Position numbers and translations under genes: made by a program. From CAZTTG01 sp964615935 (GTDB taxonomy: Bacteria; Planctomycetota; UBA1135; GCA-002686595): a DNA stretch of 13,285 bases. Below the pieces are notes generated by a model. The model did not search any database, was not told where the DNA came from, and worked only from the letters and a program-made list of their open reading frames with translations. Shown piece by piece: positions 1 through 6,370 of the stretch. The DNA lies in assembly GCA_964615935.1 (NCBI GenBank), contig CAZTTG010000131.1, positions 1 to 13,285 on the forward strand, given 5' to 3'. Within the stretch, counting starts at the first letter, position 1. Each line of letters begins with the position of its first letter.

Positions 1-1284
1 GCAGGGAAAGAGCTTCGCGGACGGCTCGAAGCGCGACCAGCCCAGCGAGGGGGTCCAGACCTCGACGATGTAGTGCTCCTGGAGCTCGCCCGTGGTCATG
101 GTGCAGGCCAGGATGCGAGCCGGGACGTCGGCGGCGCGCAGCAGGGACGCCGCGACGTTGGCGTTCCCGGTGCAGACGGCGCCGCCGCGCTCCAGACACT
201 CGAGCGCGCCCTGATCGCCGCCGGCCGATCCCGACGAGAGCCGGGCTCGCAGGCATTGCCTCAGATCGGCCATCAGCCAGAGCAGGTCCTCCCGACGGAA
301 GGAGCCGGCGGCTTCCCGGATGCCGGGGTCCTCGCAGGCCACCCCCGGGGCGGGCTTCAGGAGCGCGCGGATCGACCTGGGAATCGCGCGCTTCCCGGCC
401 AGGGGCACCTCCGCGCCGTCGTGGAGGGGGACGTCCTGGACGAAGAGGAGGGTCTCCACCCTCACGCGGACCCGCTCGCCGTCCTCGAGGGGCCGGAGGT
501 GGATCCGCAGGGGCCGGTTCTCGCGCTCCTCGAGGATCTCCAGCCGGTCGATCCGGTCGGGCGGGATGCTCGTCGCGCGGATGGCCAGGGGGACCTGCTG
601 CTCGAAGGGGAAGGGGATCGAGAGGTCGAGGTGCGCCCCCTCCTGCGCTCCGTCAGCGACCGCCTGGTAGCGCCCCGAGACGAGGCGCAGCGCGACCCGC
701 GACCACTCGCCTCGGGTCTCCGCCACGGTGAGGCTGAGGTCGTCGAACCAGGCCAGCCCCCCGCCGGTCAGGCTGCAGCGGACGACCCACTCCGCGGGCT
801 CCTCGGGAACGGGCACCTCGATCTCCACCCTCGTCCAGGAGCCGGTCTCGGTCACGGAGCCGGCGTGGTGGCCGTGCTGCGGGTGATAGCTCAGGCTCGA
901 TCGGTGAAAGCCGAGGTAGAGGTTGCCGTGGGGGTTGTCGCCGGGTATCTGGACCTCGACCCGGATCCAGCCCGTCAGCCGCGCCACGGCGGCGGGGCGA
1001 GGCGCCTGGATCACCTGCAGGAGCGCCTGCCGCGTCCGCTCGCTGCCATCGAGGAGGACGCATCCCCGGCCCTCGCGCGCTTCGGCCTCCCCCAGCTCGT
1101 CGAGGAGCTGTCGGATCCCCTCCGAGCGCCACTCCGGTCTCCACCCGGGGATCTCCTCCCCGCCGGCCAGCTCGAAGTCGCCGTTCGCGAGCAGTTCCTC
1201 GTCCGCGGCGACGCCTGTCTGGAGGGTGGTGAGCAGCAGGAAGGCCGTCAGCCACGGATGGATCGCGCCCGAGAAGCCCTTCAT
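1..1284 (-). CDS. Secreted transglutaminase-like protein with N-terminal jelly-roll-like domain (partial, C-terminus off the left edge)
   Basis: The minus-strand frame is open from the ATG at 1284 to the window edge (428 codons, no stop). GGAGG six bases upstream of the ATG fixes the start. Residues 1-27 form a signal peptide (hydrophobic WLTAFLLLTTLQTGVAA). Residues about 30-187 open with LLANGDFE and close with AWFDDLSL, the pattern of carbohydrate-binding, galactose-binding-like jelly-roll modules. Residues about 300-428 match the transglutaminase-like (TGc) superfamily. C371 sits in GGAVCTGNANVAASLLRAA, H404 in QEHYIVEVW, and GWSRFEPS follows, where family members usually have GW..xDP. 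The third catalytic position would therefore be E420 rather than Asp. Family members hydrolyse or cross-link amide bonds, and many bacterial ones act as peptidases. The gene lies 29 bp downstream of slyD on the same strand, so the two are probably co-transcribed. The substrate is unknown. The domain call is fairly firm and the exact function is not. Confidence 0.75.
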   Translation of the reverse strand, partial: MKGFSGAIHPWLTAFLLLTTLQTGVAADEELLANGDFELAGGEEIPGWRPEWRSEGIRQLLDELGEAEAREGRGCVLLDGSERTRQALLQVIQAPRPAAVARLTGWIRVEVQIPGDNPHGNLYLGFHRSSLSYHPQHGHHAGSVTETGSWTRVEIEVPVPEEPAEWVVRCSLTGGGLAWFDDLSLTVAETRGEWSRVALRLVSGRYQAVADGAQEGAHLDLSIPFPFEQQVPLAIRATSIPPDRIDRLEILEERENRPLRIHLRPLEDGERVRVRVETLLFVQDVPLHDGAEVPLAGKRAIPRSIRALLKPAPGVACEDPGIREAAGSFRREDLLWLMADLRQCLRARLSSGSAGGDQGALECLERGGAVCTGNANVAASLLRAADVPARILACTMTTGELQEHYIVEVWTPSLGWSRFEPSAKLFPC

Positions 1285-1313
1285 GGTGTGCCTCCGCCCT
1301 GGCCCGCTCTCCC

Positions 1314-1796
1314 CTACCCCGGCCGTCCGGCCTCCCGCTCCTTCTCGGTGGCCTCGCGCACGCCCGCGATGGTGACCTCGAAGTGGAGCGTCTGGCCTGC
1401 CAGGGGGTGGTTGAAGTCGATGGTGACGGTCTCCTCCCCGATCTCCCGGATCCGCCCCAGCAGCTTGCCGGCGGCACCCTCGGCGGTGATCGTGTCGCCG
1501 ACCTTGGGCGCCGGCTCGGCGGGCATGGCCGAGCGCGGGATCTCCTTGACCTTCTCCGGATCGGGATCGCCGTAGCCGTCGGCGGGCGGAACGTCGGTCT
1601 GGACGAAGTCGTTCTTGTGAGCGCCCTCCAGCGCCTGCTCCAGGCCGGGCACCACGCTGCCTCCGCCGTGGAGGTAGGCCATGGGCCGTCCGCCGCTGCG
1701 GTTGCTGTCGAGGACGTTGCCGCCGTCGTCCTTGAGGGTGTAGTAGATGCCGATCACGCGGCCGTCGGCGACTTCCAGGTCGGGCTTCCTGGCCAT
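1314..1796 (-). CDS. slyD: FKBP-type peptidyl-prolyl cis-trans isomerase, SlyD-like
   Basis: This 160-residue protein would catalyse cis-trans isomerisation of Xaa-Pro bonds and act as a folding chaperone, probably in the cytoplasm because no signal peptide is seen. It follows the SlyD/SlpA layout. An FKBP N-terminal strand region (VIGIYYTLKDDGGNVLDSN) leads to YLHGGGSVVPGLEQALEG (residues 41-58) and ADGYGDPDPEKVKEIPR (72-88). The insert-in-flap domain follows (about 72-128), then the SlyD signature NHPLAGQTLHFEVTIAGVREAT (129-150). The protein ends right after the FKBP fold and lacks the His/Cys-rich metal-binding tail of E. coli SlyD. The frame extends upstream, but the ATG at 1796 has GGAG five bases before it and begins the conserved MARKPDLEVADG, so it is preferred. 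It heads a likely two-gene unit with the transglutaminase-like gene and is divergent from the MBOAT operon. Confidence 0.9.
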   Translation of the reverse strand: MARKPDLEVADGRVIGIYYTLKDDGGNVLDSNRSGGRPMAYLHGGGSVVPGLEQALEGAHKNDFVQTDVPPADGYGDPDPEKVKEIPRSAMPAEPAPKVGDTITAEGAAGKLLGRIREIGEETVTIDFNHPLAGQTLHFEVTIAGVREATEKEREAGRPG

Positions 1797-2020
1797 GGGT
1801 GCTCCGGGGGTGCCCCTCGCCCCGAGGGGCCCGGGAGGATACGCGAAGGGACCGGAGGGGAGAACCACCTTCTGCCCCTCGATCGGGGTCCTCGCCCCCG
1901 GTTGCGGGTCGGGGGGCTCTCCCATAACATGCCCGCCCCGTGCCTGCAGGGCTCCGGGCTGCCGCCGATCCCGCGGGGATCCCGCGAGCGCCCCGCGTGA
2001 GCAGGGTTTCGGCGCCGCAG
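1797..2020. promoter_or_regulatory. Divergent intergenic region between slyD and the MBOAT operon
   Basis: These 224 bp must carry the start signals for both units. On the plus strand TTGCGG (1902-1907) and TAACAT (1925-1930) are 17 bp apart, a weak sigma70-like match for the O-acetylation operon. On the minus strand TTCTCC (1864-1859) and TATCCT (1841-1836), also 17 bp apart, are a weaker candidate for slyD. Both were found by eye and many such matches arise by chance. Their best support is the divergent gene arrangement. Confidence 0.3.
1812..1830 (-). promoter_or_regulatory. Perfect 8-bp stem-loop just upstream of the slyD ribosome binding site
   Basis: The arms GCCCCTCG and CGAGGGGC (plus-strand order) enclose a CCC loop. 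In the slyD transcript the hairpin would end six bases before the GGAG ribosome binding site (1805-1802), so it could influence translation initiation. The hairpin is directly visible. Any regulatory role is inference, and GC-rich intergenic DNA forms such stems often. Confidence 0.3.
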
Positions 2021-3463
2021 ATGTCCTTCAACTCCAGCCAGTTCGTATTCCTCTTCCTGGTCGTCTTCTTCGCCTACTGGGCGATCTCCCGGACGAGGAA
2101 CCTGCGCTTCGTGCTGCTGCTCGCGGCCAGCTACGTGTTCTACATGAGCTGGGACGCGCGCTTCATCGTCCTGATCCTGGCCTCCACCCTGCTGGACTAC
2201 TACCTGGGCGGGGCCATCCACCGGAGCGAGCAGCCGGGCCGGCGGAGGCTCTGCCTGATCCTCAGCCTGGTCGGCAACCTGGGCCTCCTGGCCTACTTCA
2301 AGTACTTCAACTTCTTCGCCGAGAACGTCGTCGAGACCCTGCGCGGCGCGGGCCTGTCGGGGCTGGCCGAGTTCACCCCCTGGAACATCATCCTGCCGGT
2401 CGGCATCTCCTTCTACACCTTCCAGTCGCTCAGCTACACGATCGACATCTACCGGCGGCAGCTCGAACCCACCGACTCGCTGCTCAAGTTCGCCCTCTTC
2501 GTCACCTTCTTCCCCCAGCTGGTCGCGGGCCCCATCGTGCGCGCCCGCGAGTTCCTGCCCCAGCTCGACCAGCCCGCCCGCTTCGACGACCGGGACGCCC
2601 AGCGGGGACTCTTCCTGATCCTGGTCGGGATGGTGAAGAAGATGGCCCTGGCGGACGTGCTGGGGACCACGCTGGTCGCGCCGGTCTACGCCGATCCCGG
2701 GGCCTACCACCCCCTGCAGGTGCTCCTGGCCGTCTGGGGGGCCCTGTTCCAGTTCTACCTGGACTTCTCGGCTTACTCCGACATCGCCATCGGCTGCGCC
2801 GCCTGCCTGGGCTTCAAGCTGCCCAAGAACTTCGACCGGCCCTTCCTGGCCCAGTCGATCGGCGAGTTCTGGAGCCGCTGGCACATCTCGCTGTCCACCT
2901 GGTTCCGCGACTACGTCTTCTTCAGCCTGGGGGGGACGCGCGCGCGCCTCCTGGGGCGCTTCCGCAACGTCCTGCTCACCATGTTCCTGGTCGGCCTGTG
3001 GCACGGGGCCGGGTGGAACTACGTGATCTGGGGGACGATGCACGGTCTGGCGAGCTTCGCGGGCATGCTCTTCCCCCACCGGAGCCGGGCGCAGCTCGAG
3101 GCTCGCTCGGTCTGGAATCGAGGGCTGAGGCGGCTGGGCACCTTCAACCTGGTGGCCCTGTCGATGCTGTTCTTCGCCAACGGAAGCGTGCTAGAGGGGA
3201 ACCGCGGCCTGGTCGGGTCGGTGGAGATGCTGGGGGCCTTCGCGCAGTGGGGCCGGCCGCTGGCCTCCCTGCCACTGGAAGGCCTGGTGGCCATGGCGGC
3301 GGCCGTCCTGCTGCACTTCACGCCCGTGAGCTGGCCCGAGCGGCTGCTGGCGGGGTGGAGGCGGCTCCCCTCGCCCGCCCAGGCGGGCGCCATGATCCTG
3401 GTGGCCGGAGTGCTCGCCAACCTGGCCTACGCGGCCAACCCGTTCATCTACTTCCAGTTCTGA
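2021..3463 (+). CDS. Membrane-bound O-acyltransferase (MBOAT), AlgI-type polymer O-acetyltransferase
   Basis: This 480-residue polytopic membrane protein is the usual size for AlgI/PatA-type MBOATs, which pass acetyl groups across the inner membrane for O-acetylation of an exported polysaccharide or cell-wall polymer. It begins MSFNSSQFVFLFLVVFFAYW, a typical N-terminal start for this family. Family landmarks in order are FKYFNFFAEN (93-102), LPVGISFYTFQSLSYTIDIYR (125-145), FFPQLVAGPIVRA (163-175), FYLDFSAYSDIAIG (245-258), FWSRWHISLSTWFRDYVF (283-300) and LVGLWHGAGWNYVIWG (323-338). It ends in FIYFQF. H328 in LWHGAGWNY is the conserved MBOAT histidine and H288 is the second conserved one. 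The frame is open 27 codons upstream, but the ATG at 2021 gives the family N-terminus; no strong Shine-Dalgarno is visible. The next gene starts 8 bases after the stop, implying co-expression. The polymer substrate cannot be told from sequence. Confidence 0.93.
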   Translation: MSFNSSQFVFLFLVVFFAYWAISRTRNLRFVLLLAASYVFYMSWDARFIVLILASTLLDYYLGGAIHRSEQPGRRRLCLILSLVGNLGLLAYFKYFNFFAENVVETLRGAGLSGLAEFTPWNIILPVGISFYTFQSLSYTIDIYRRQLEPTDSLLKFALFVTFFPQLVAGPIVRAREFLPQLDQPARFDDRDAQRGLFLILVGMVKKMALADVLGTTLVAPVYADPGAYHPLQVLLAVWGALFQFYLDFSAYSDIAIGCAACLGFKLPKNFDRPFLAQSIGEFWSRWHISLSTWFRDYVFFSLGGTRARLLGRFRNVLLTMFLVGLWHGAGWNYVIWGTMHGLASFAGMLFPHRSRAQLEARSVWNRGLRRLGTFNLVALSMLFFANGSVLEGNRGLVGSVEMLGAFAQWGRPLASLPLEGLVAMAAAVLLHFTPVSWPERLLAGWRRLPSPAQAGAMILVAGVLANLAYAANPFIYFQF

Positions 3464-3471
3464 TCCACGCG

Positions 3472-4590
3472 ATGGCATCCGTCCCCAAGAGCGCCCGCTC
3501 CCTGATCTGGTTCGTCCTCCTGGGCGGGGCGGCGCTCTGGCTCGCGCTGGACCAGCGGCTGGCCCTGTGCTCGGACTGGCGCTACGCCATCCTGCGCGAG
3601 CTGGAGCGCGCCGAGGAGCCCTCGCCGGACGTGCTCTTCCTCGGGAGCTCGAGGACCGCCCGCGGCGTGATCCCCTCGATCTTCGAGGAGGAGATCGCGC
3701 GCGCGGACGGCGAGCAGGTGCGGGCGCTGAACATCGCGATCATGGGCACGCCGCGGCACGTGGCCCTCCTGCAGCTCCAGGACTGGCTCGAGGAGCACGA
3801 TCCCCCCGAGGCGATCTTCGTCGAGATGGGCACGGCGGGCCTGATGGAGTGGCCCCACAAGACCCTCACTCGCTTCCTGGGCCCGGTCGAGGCCCTGCGC
3901 ATGCTCGCCCGGCAGCCCTACGACTATACCAGCCAGGCGGAGTACGGCCGCAAGCGGGGCCGCCCGCCGATCTTCGATCCGGGCGGCCTGGTCCGCGCGC
4001 TGGGCCGCAACGCGCTGCACCTGCAGCTCACGCTGAACGCCCTGGGCCGAGGCCCGGAGGACGTGCTCCGCGTGGGCTACAACGCGCTGCGCAACCTCGC
4101 GGCGGGGCGCGGCCTGGACCTCTACTGGGCCGACGAGCCCCGCATCGATCCCGAGCAGACCCGCACCGAGGTGAACGCGCAGGGCTGGCACCGGCTCGAC
4201 CGCGGCAACCCCTCGGCCCGCGCCGCCAACGACCGCTTCCTCGAGGCCGAGCGCGCCCACCCCACCCCGATCGCCGAGCGCATCGCCCAGGTGCGCGCGG
4301 AGAACTTCAGCGATCCGGGCCGCTTCCGCGCGACCAGGCTCTACGCCGGCCGCCTGGCGAATCTCTGCCGGGAGCGCGGCATCCGGCTGATCTTCATGGA
4401 GCTCTCCGCCTTCGCCGAGCCCGGGCTCAGCCCCTCTCACGTGGCCGTGCACGAGGCCCGCGGTGAGGTCTTCCGCCCGGATCCGGCCGAGCTCCAGCGG
4501 CTCGAGAACTACCTCGATCCGGGCCACCTCAGCCGCCCCGGAGCCGAGCTCTACACGCGGCGGCTGGCGCAGTTCTTCGCGCGGCGGTGA
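3472..4590 (+). CDS. Membrane-anchored SGNH-like O-acetyltransferase partner (AlgJ/AlgX/DltD-like)
   Basis: This 372-residue protein has a short cytoplasmic N-terminus, one membrane anchor (about residues 10-27, SLIWFVLLGGAALWLAL) and a large extracytoplasmic domain. SGNH-hydrolase motifs are visible. Block I is FLGSSRTARG (56-65), with S60 the likely nucleophile. A NIAIMG segment (87-92) fits block II, and DPGH (349-352) supplies the Asp and His of block V. In AlgI-AlgJ/AlgX, PatA-PatB and DltB-DltD systems, such a partner takes acyl groups delivered by the MBOAT and transfers them to the polymer. Here it lies 8 bp after the MBOAT stop, which supports that role. No clear Shine-Dalgarno precedes the ATG, so translational coupling is likely. 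It could instead be an esterase, or carry a different acyl group. The family assignment rests on motif and context, not overall similarity. Confidence 0.8.
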   Translation: MASVPKSARSLIWFVLLGGAALWLALDQRLALCSDWRYAILRELERAEEPSPDVLFLGSSRTARGVIPSIFEEEIARADGEQVRALNIAIMGTPRHVALLQLQDWLEEHDPPEAIFVEMGTAGLMEWPHKTLTRFLGPVEALRMLARQPYDYTSQAEYGRKRGRPPIFDPGGLVRALGRNALHLQLTLNALGRGPEDVLRVGYNALRNLAAGRGLDLYWADEPRIDPEQTRTEVNAQGWHRLDRGNPSARAANDRFLEAERAHPTPIAERIAQVRAENFSDPGRFRATRLYAGRLANLCRERGIRLIFMELSAFAEPGLSPSHVAVHEARGEVFRPDPAELQRLENYLDPGHLSRPGAELYTRRLAQFFARR

Positions 4591-4610
4591 GGCCGGCCCG
4601 CCTCGGCCTC
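4589..4610. terminator. Possible stem-loop between convergent operon ends
   Basis: The arms GAGGCCG (4589-4595, overlapping the SGNH gene stop) and CGGCCTC (4604-4610) form a perfect 7-bp stem with an 8-base loop. It lies in the 64-bp gap between two convergent genes, where a bidirectional terminator would be expected. No T-tract follows on either strand, so intrinsic termination is doubtful. Confidence 0.3.
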
Positions 4611-4654
4611 CAGGAGGAGGCAGATGATCCGCTCCTCGGTGATTCGGTTCCCGC

Positions 4655-5608
4655 TCAGCGTCGATCCGCGACCGCGCCGGGCGGAGGCCGCCACAACCGC
4701 TTGACGCGCTGGGTGAGCTGGTGGATCGCCCTCTTGGCGCGGCAGCGGGAGTCCAGCAGGTGGTTGAGCGCGGCCGCCGTCGAACCGTCGGAGCGGTGCT
4801 GCAGGTCGGGATACCCGAGCTCGCCCATCTGCCGGCCGGCGATCCAGTTGAACCGCCGGTGCCGGGCCCGACTCCAGTCCTTCCAGCGCTCGAGCGGCCG
4901 GAACTCGTCGGTCTTCGGGGACTCCTCCCAGTTGAGGCGCTGGCCCGGATCCCGGCCGAAGGTGGACGAGCCCCTCACGGGAAGCTCCCTGGCCGCGTCG
5001 AAATCGTAGAGCGAGGCGTCCAGCCCGGCGAAGCGCATCACCGCGCGTAGCTCGCCCTCGACGTCCAGCCACAGATCCTCGTAGCGGACGATCCGGAAGC
5101 GCCGCTCCCCCTCCCCCTCCTCCTGTCGGAGCCGGAGGATGCCGTCCGCCCCGTCGGCCCAGCTCCGCATGACGCGCTCGTAGCCCCCGCCGAAGGAGCG
5201 GATCTTGGATTCGACCAGGGAGCGGCCGTCCCGGACCAGGATCAGCAGGTCAGCCCGCGGGAAGAAGCGGAAGAAGTGCTCGATGTTCAGGACGCTCGGC
5301 GTCTTCGTCACCAGGCGCAGCCCGTCCCCGGTCGGCGAGAGGAGCTTCACCAGGGCGTCGCCGAAGTGCCGGCAGAGGGTGTCGACGAGTCCCTCGTCCT
5401 CCCCCCAGCGACTCCACGTGCCGTACATGGTGGTCGCGTAGCTCGAGAGCGATCCGGAGTGATGCAGCAGGAAGTCCTCCCGGATCGGATCCGGAGGCCG
5501 GGCGCAGTGGGGATGCAGCAGCAGCAGGCGGCTGAAGAAGTTGGTGCCGCTGCGCTGAGAGATCCCCAGCACGAAGATCGGTCGGGATTCCCGGCTCGGC
5601 TCGCTCAT
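4655..5608 (-). CDS. PAPS-dependent sulfotransferase family protein
   Basis: This 317-residue cytosolic protein would transfer sulfate from PAPS to a hydroxyl or amine acceptor. The 5'-phosphosulfate binding loop is FVLGISQRSGTNFFSRLLLLHP (12-33), corresponding to the family pattern GxxRSGTxxL. The 3'-phosphate binding region is FFPRADLLILVRDGRSLVESKIRSF (115-139), with R126 and S130 in the expected places. FRIVRYEDLWLDVEGELRAVMRFAGL (171-196) is the conserved downstream helix. The frame opens ten codons earlier at a GTG (5638), but the ATG at 5608 starts just before the conserved domain and has AGG seven bases upstream, so I prefer it. It converges on the MBOAT/SGNH operon. The shared neighbourhood hints at sulfation of the same surface polymer or of a lipid or metabolite, but no acceptor can be named. 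Confidence 0.85.
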   Translation of the reverse strand: MSEPSRESRPIFVLGISQRSGTNFFSRLLLLHPHCARPPDPIREDFLLHHSGSLSSYATTMYGTWSRWGEDEGLVDTLCRHFGDALVKLLSPTGDGLRLVTKTPSVLNIEHFFRFFPRADLLILVRDGRSLVESKIRSFGGGYERVMRSWADGADGILRLRQEEGEGERRFRIVRYEDLWLDVEGELRAVMRFAGLDASLYDFDAARELPVRGSSTFGRDPGQRLNWEESPKTDEFRPLERWKDWSRARHRRFNWIAGRQMGELGYPDLQHRSDGSTAAALNHLLDSRCRAKRAIHQLTQRVKRLWRPPPGAVADRR

Positions 5609-5713
5609 GGGTACGCCTGGCGATGGGGCCAGGCGCACGGCATGTTGTGTGGCCGGATCGTCGAGGACAAGGGCGCCCGCGGGAATCGGAGCCGCCGCCT
5701 CAGCCTCCTCCGG

Positions 5714-5769
5714 AGGATGGCTGGTTAAGGGGCCGATTCGATGCCAGGCCCGAGGAGGCCGGGGCGAGC
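5714..5769. repeat. 56-bp direct repeat, copy 1
   Basis: This segment matches 7688-7743 in the same orientation at 54 of 56 positions. The differences are C/T at 5721 versus 7695, and A/C at 5727 versus 7701. Looser similarity continues for about 25-30 bases to the left (GCC.GCCTC...GGAG) and stops abruptly on the right. The two copies bracket the frameshifted FG-GAP gene. I do not recognise the element. It lacks terminal inverted repeats and a target-site duplication that I can see. Confidence 0.85.
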
Positions 5770-5871
5770 ACGGTGGACATGGAGGGCAATCCGGTGGGCC
5801 AGGGCACGGTGATCGCCATCCGGCACCGGCCGTGCTCGGCCTTGTTCTCGAACAGGAACAACGCTCCCCGC

Positions 5872-5890
5872 CGCTCGGAAAGGCCGAGCG
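5872..5890 (-). terminator. Perfect 7-bp stem-loop downstream of the FG-GAP gene
   Basis: The arms CGCTCGG (5872-5878) and CCGAGCG (5884-5890) enclose a 5-base loop, 64 bases beyond the stop at 5954 in the transcript direction. The position suits a terminator, but no run of T follows, so it may equally be an RNA-stabilising hairpin or chance. Confidence 0.3.
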
Positions 5891-5953
5891 ACAGGGAGCG
5901 GGAAAACGCGATGCAGGGTGACCGTCAGCCAGGGCCTGACAGGTTCACCCATA

Positions 5954-6370
5954 TCAGGGCCCGACGACGAACTCGAGGCCGTCCGTCAGGCCCACGTCGT
6001 CAGGTGGCGCAAAGCCAGGATCGCGGCTCCAGTACTGAGCGAAGAGCCGCATGCCTGCCACGATGGACTTGCCCGCCATGTAGGCCTGCGAGAAGTGGAA
6101 CGAGTACGAGCCCGAGCAGTCCGGCGGCGGCGGGTTGCCGCCCGAGCCCTGCACGGGCGTGCGGATGATCGGCGGAGCAACGCACAGGGTGCCGCCCATG
6201 AACGGCCGATTGTCGGGGCCGTGGCTCCAGATCATGATGCCAGCCTTCTCGTTCAGGACGCCTGCGGTGGTGACGTAGAAGTCGTCCGGACCGCTGATGG
6301 TCGCCGCGCCGGCGTACCCGATCGAGGGCAGGCAGGCCAAGGAGTTCACCTTGGCGGTGCAGTAGGTGGT
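5954..6370 (-). pseudogene. C-terminal YCTAKVNS-type domain of the FG-GAP protein, displaced into another frame
   Basis: Read from about 6370 in the frame ending at the TGA at 5954, the sequence encodes about 136 residues that look like a complete C-terminal module. It begins YCTAKVNSLACLPSIG, continues with FMGGTLCVAPPIIRTP and GGNPPPPDCSGSYSF, and ends YWSRDPGFAPP followed by LTDGLEFVVGP. From memory this module closes many secreted repeat proteins of Planctomycetota and similar lineages. It may serve in surface attachment or sorting, but its function is not established. It has no start codon or ribosome binding site of its own and is reached only by a +1 shift from the frame of the preceding FG-GAP coding region. 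I read it as the true 3' end of that gene, disconnected by a frameshift or by a repeat-array deletion whose length is not a multiple of three. Confidence 0.75.

Larger units (their letters stand above)
5609..5953. other. Intergenic region with a repeat copy and stem-loops; no convincing gene
   Basis: This 345-bp gap separates the sulfotransferase start from the FG-GAP C-terminal stop. It holds repeat copy 1 (5714-5769), an inverted repeat TTGTTC/GAACAA (5842-5861, 8-base loop) and a perfect hairpin (5872-5890). A minus-strand frame from an ATG at 5819 to a TGA at 5700 (39 codons) runs through the repeat. It is too short, and lacks a clear ribosome binding site, to call as a gene. No strong promoter for the sulfotransferase is visible. 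Confidence 0.5.

Noticed and set aside
73..1575. 500-codon open frame on the plus strand opposite the transglutaminase-like and slyD genes
   Set aside because: It is Gly/Pro/Arg/Asp-rich with no recognisable domain, and it lies antisense to two genes with clear motifs and ribosome binding sites. It is a GC-rich shadow frame.
1747..4590. 947-codon open plus-strand frame that includes the SGNH gene
   Set aside because: The 5' two-thirds overlaps the well-supported MBOAT gene in another frame and is low-complexity Pro/Arg/Gly. The real protein starts at 3472 with a membrane anchor.
4655..5638. GTG start at 5638 for the sulfotransferase
   Set aside because: The extra ten residues are not family-like, and the ATG at 5608 sits directly before the conserved core with a usable AGG upstream.
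5842..5861. LexA-like SOS box in TTGTTC/GAACAA
   Set aside because: The half-site order is the reverse of the Gram-positive type CGAAC...GTTCG box, and it is not in a promoter position. It is treated as a simple inverted repeat.
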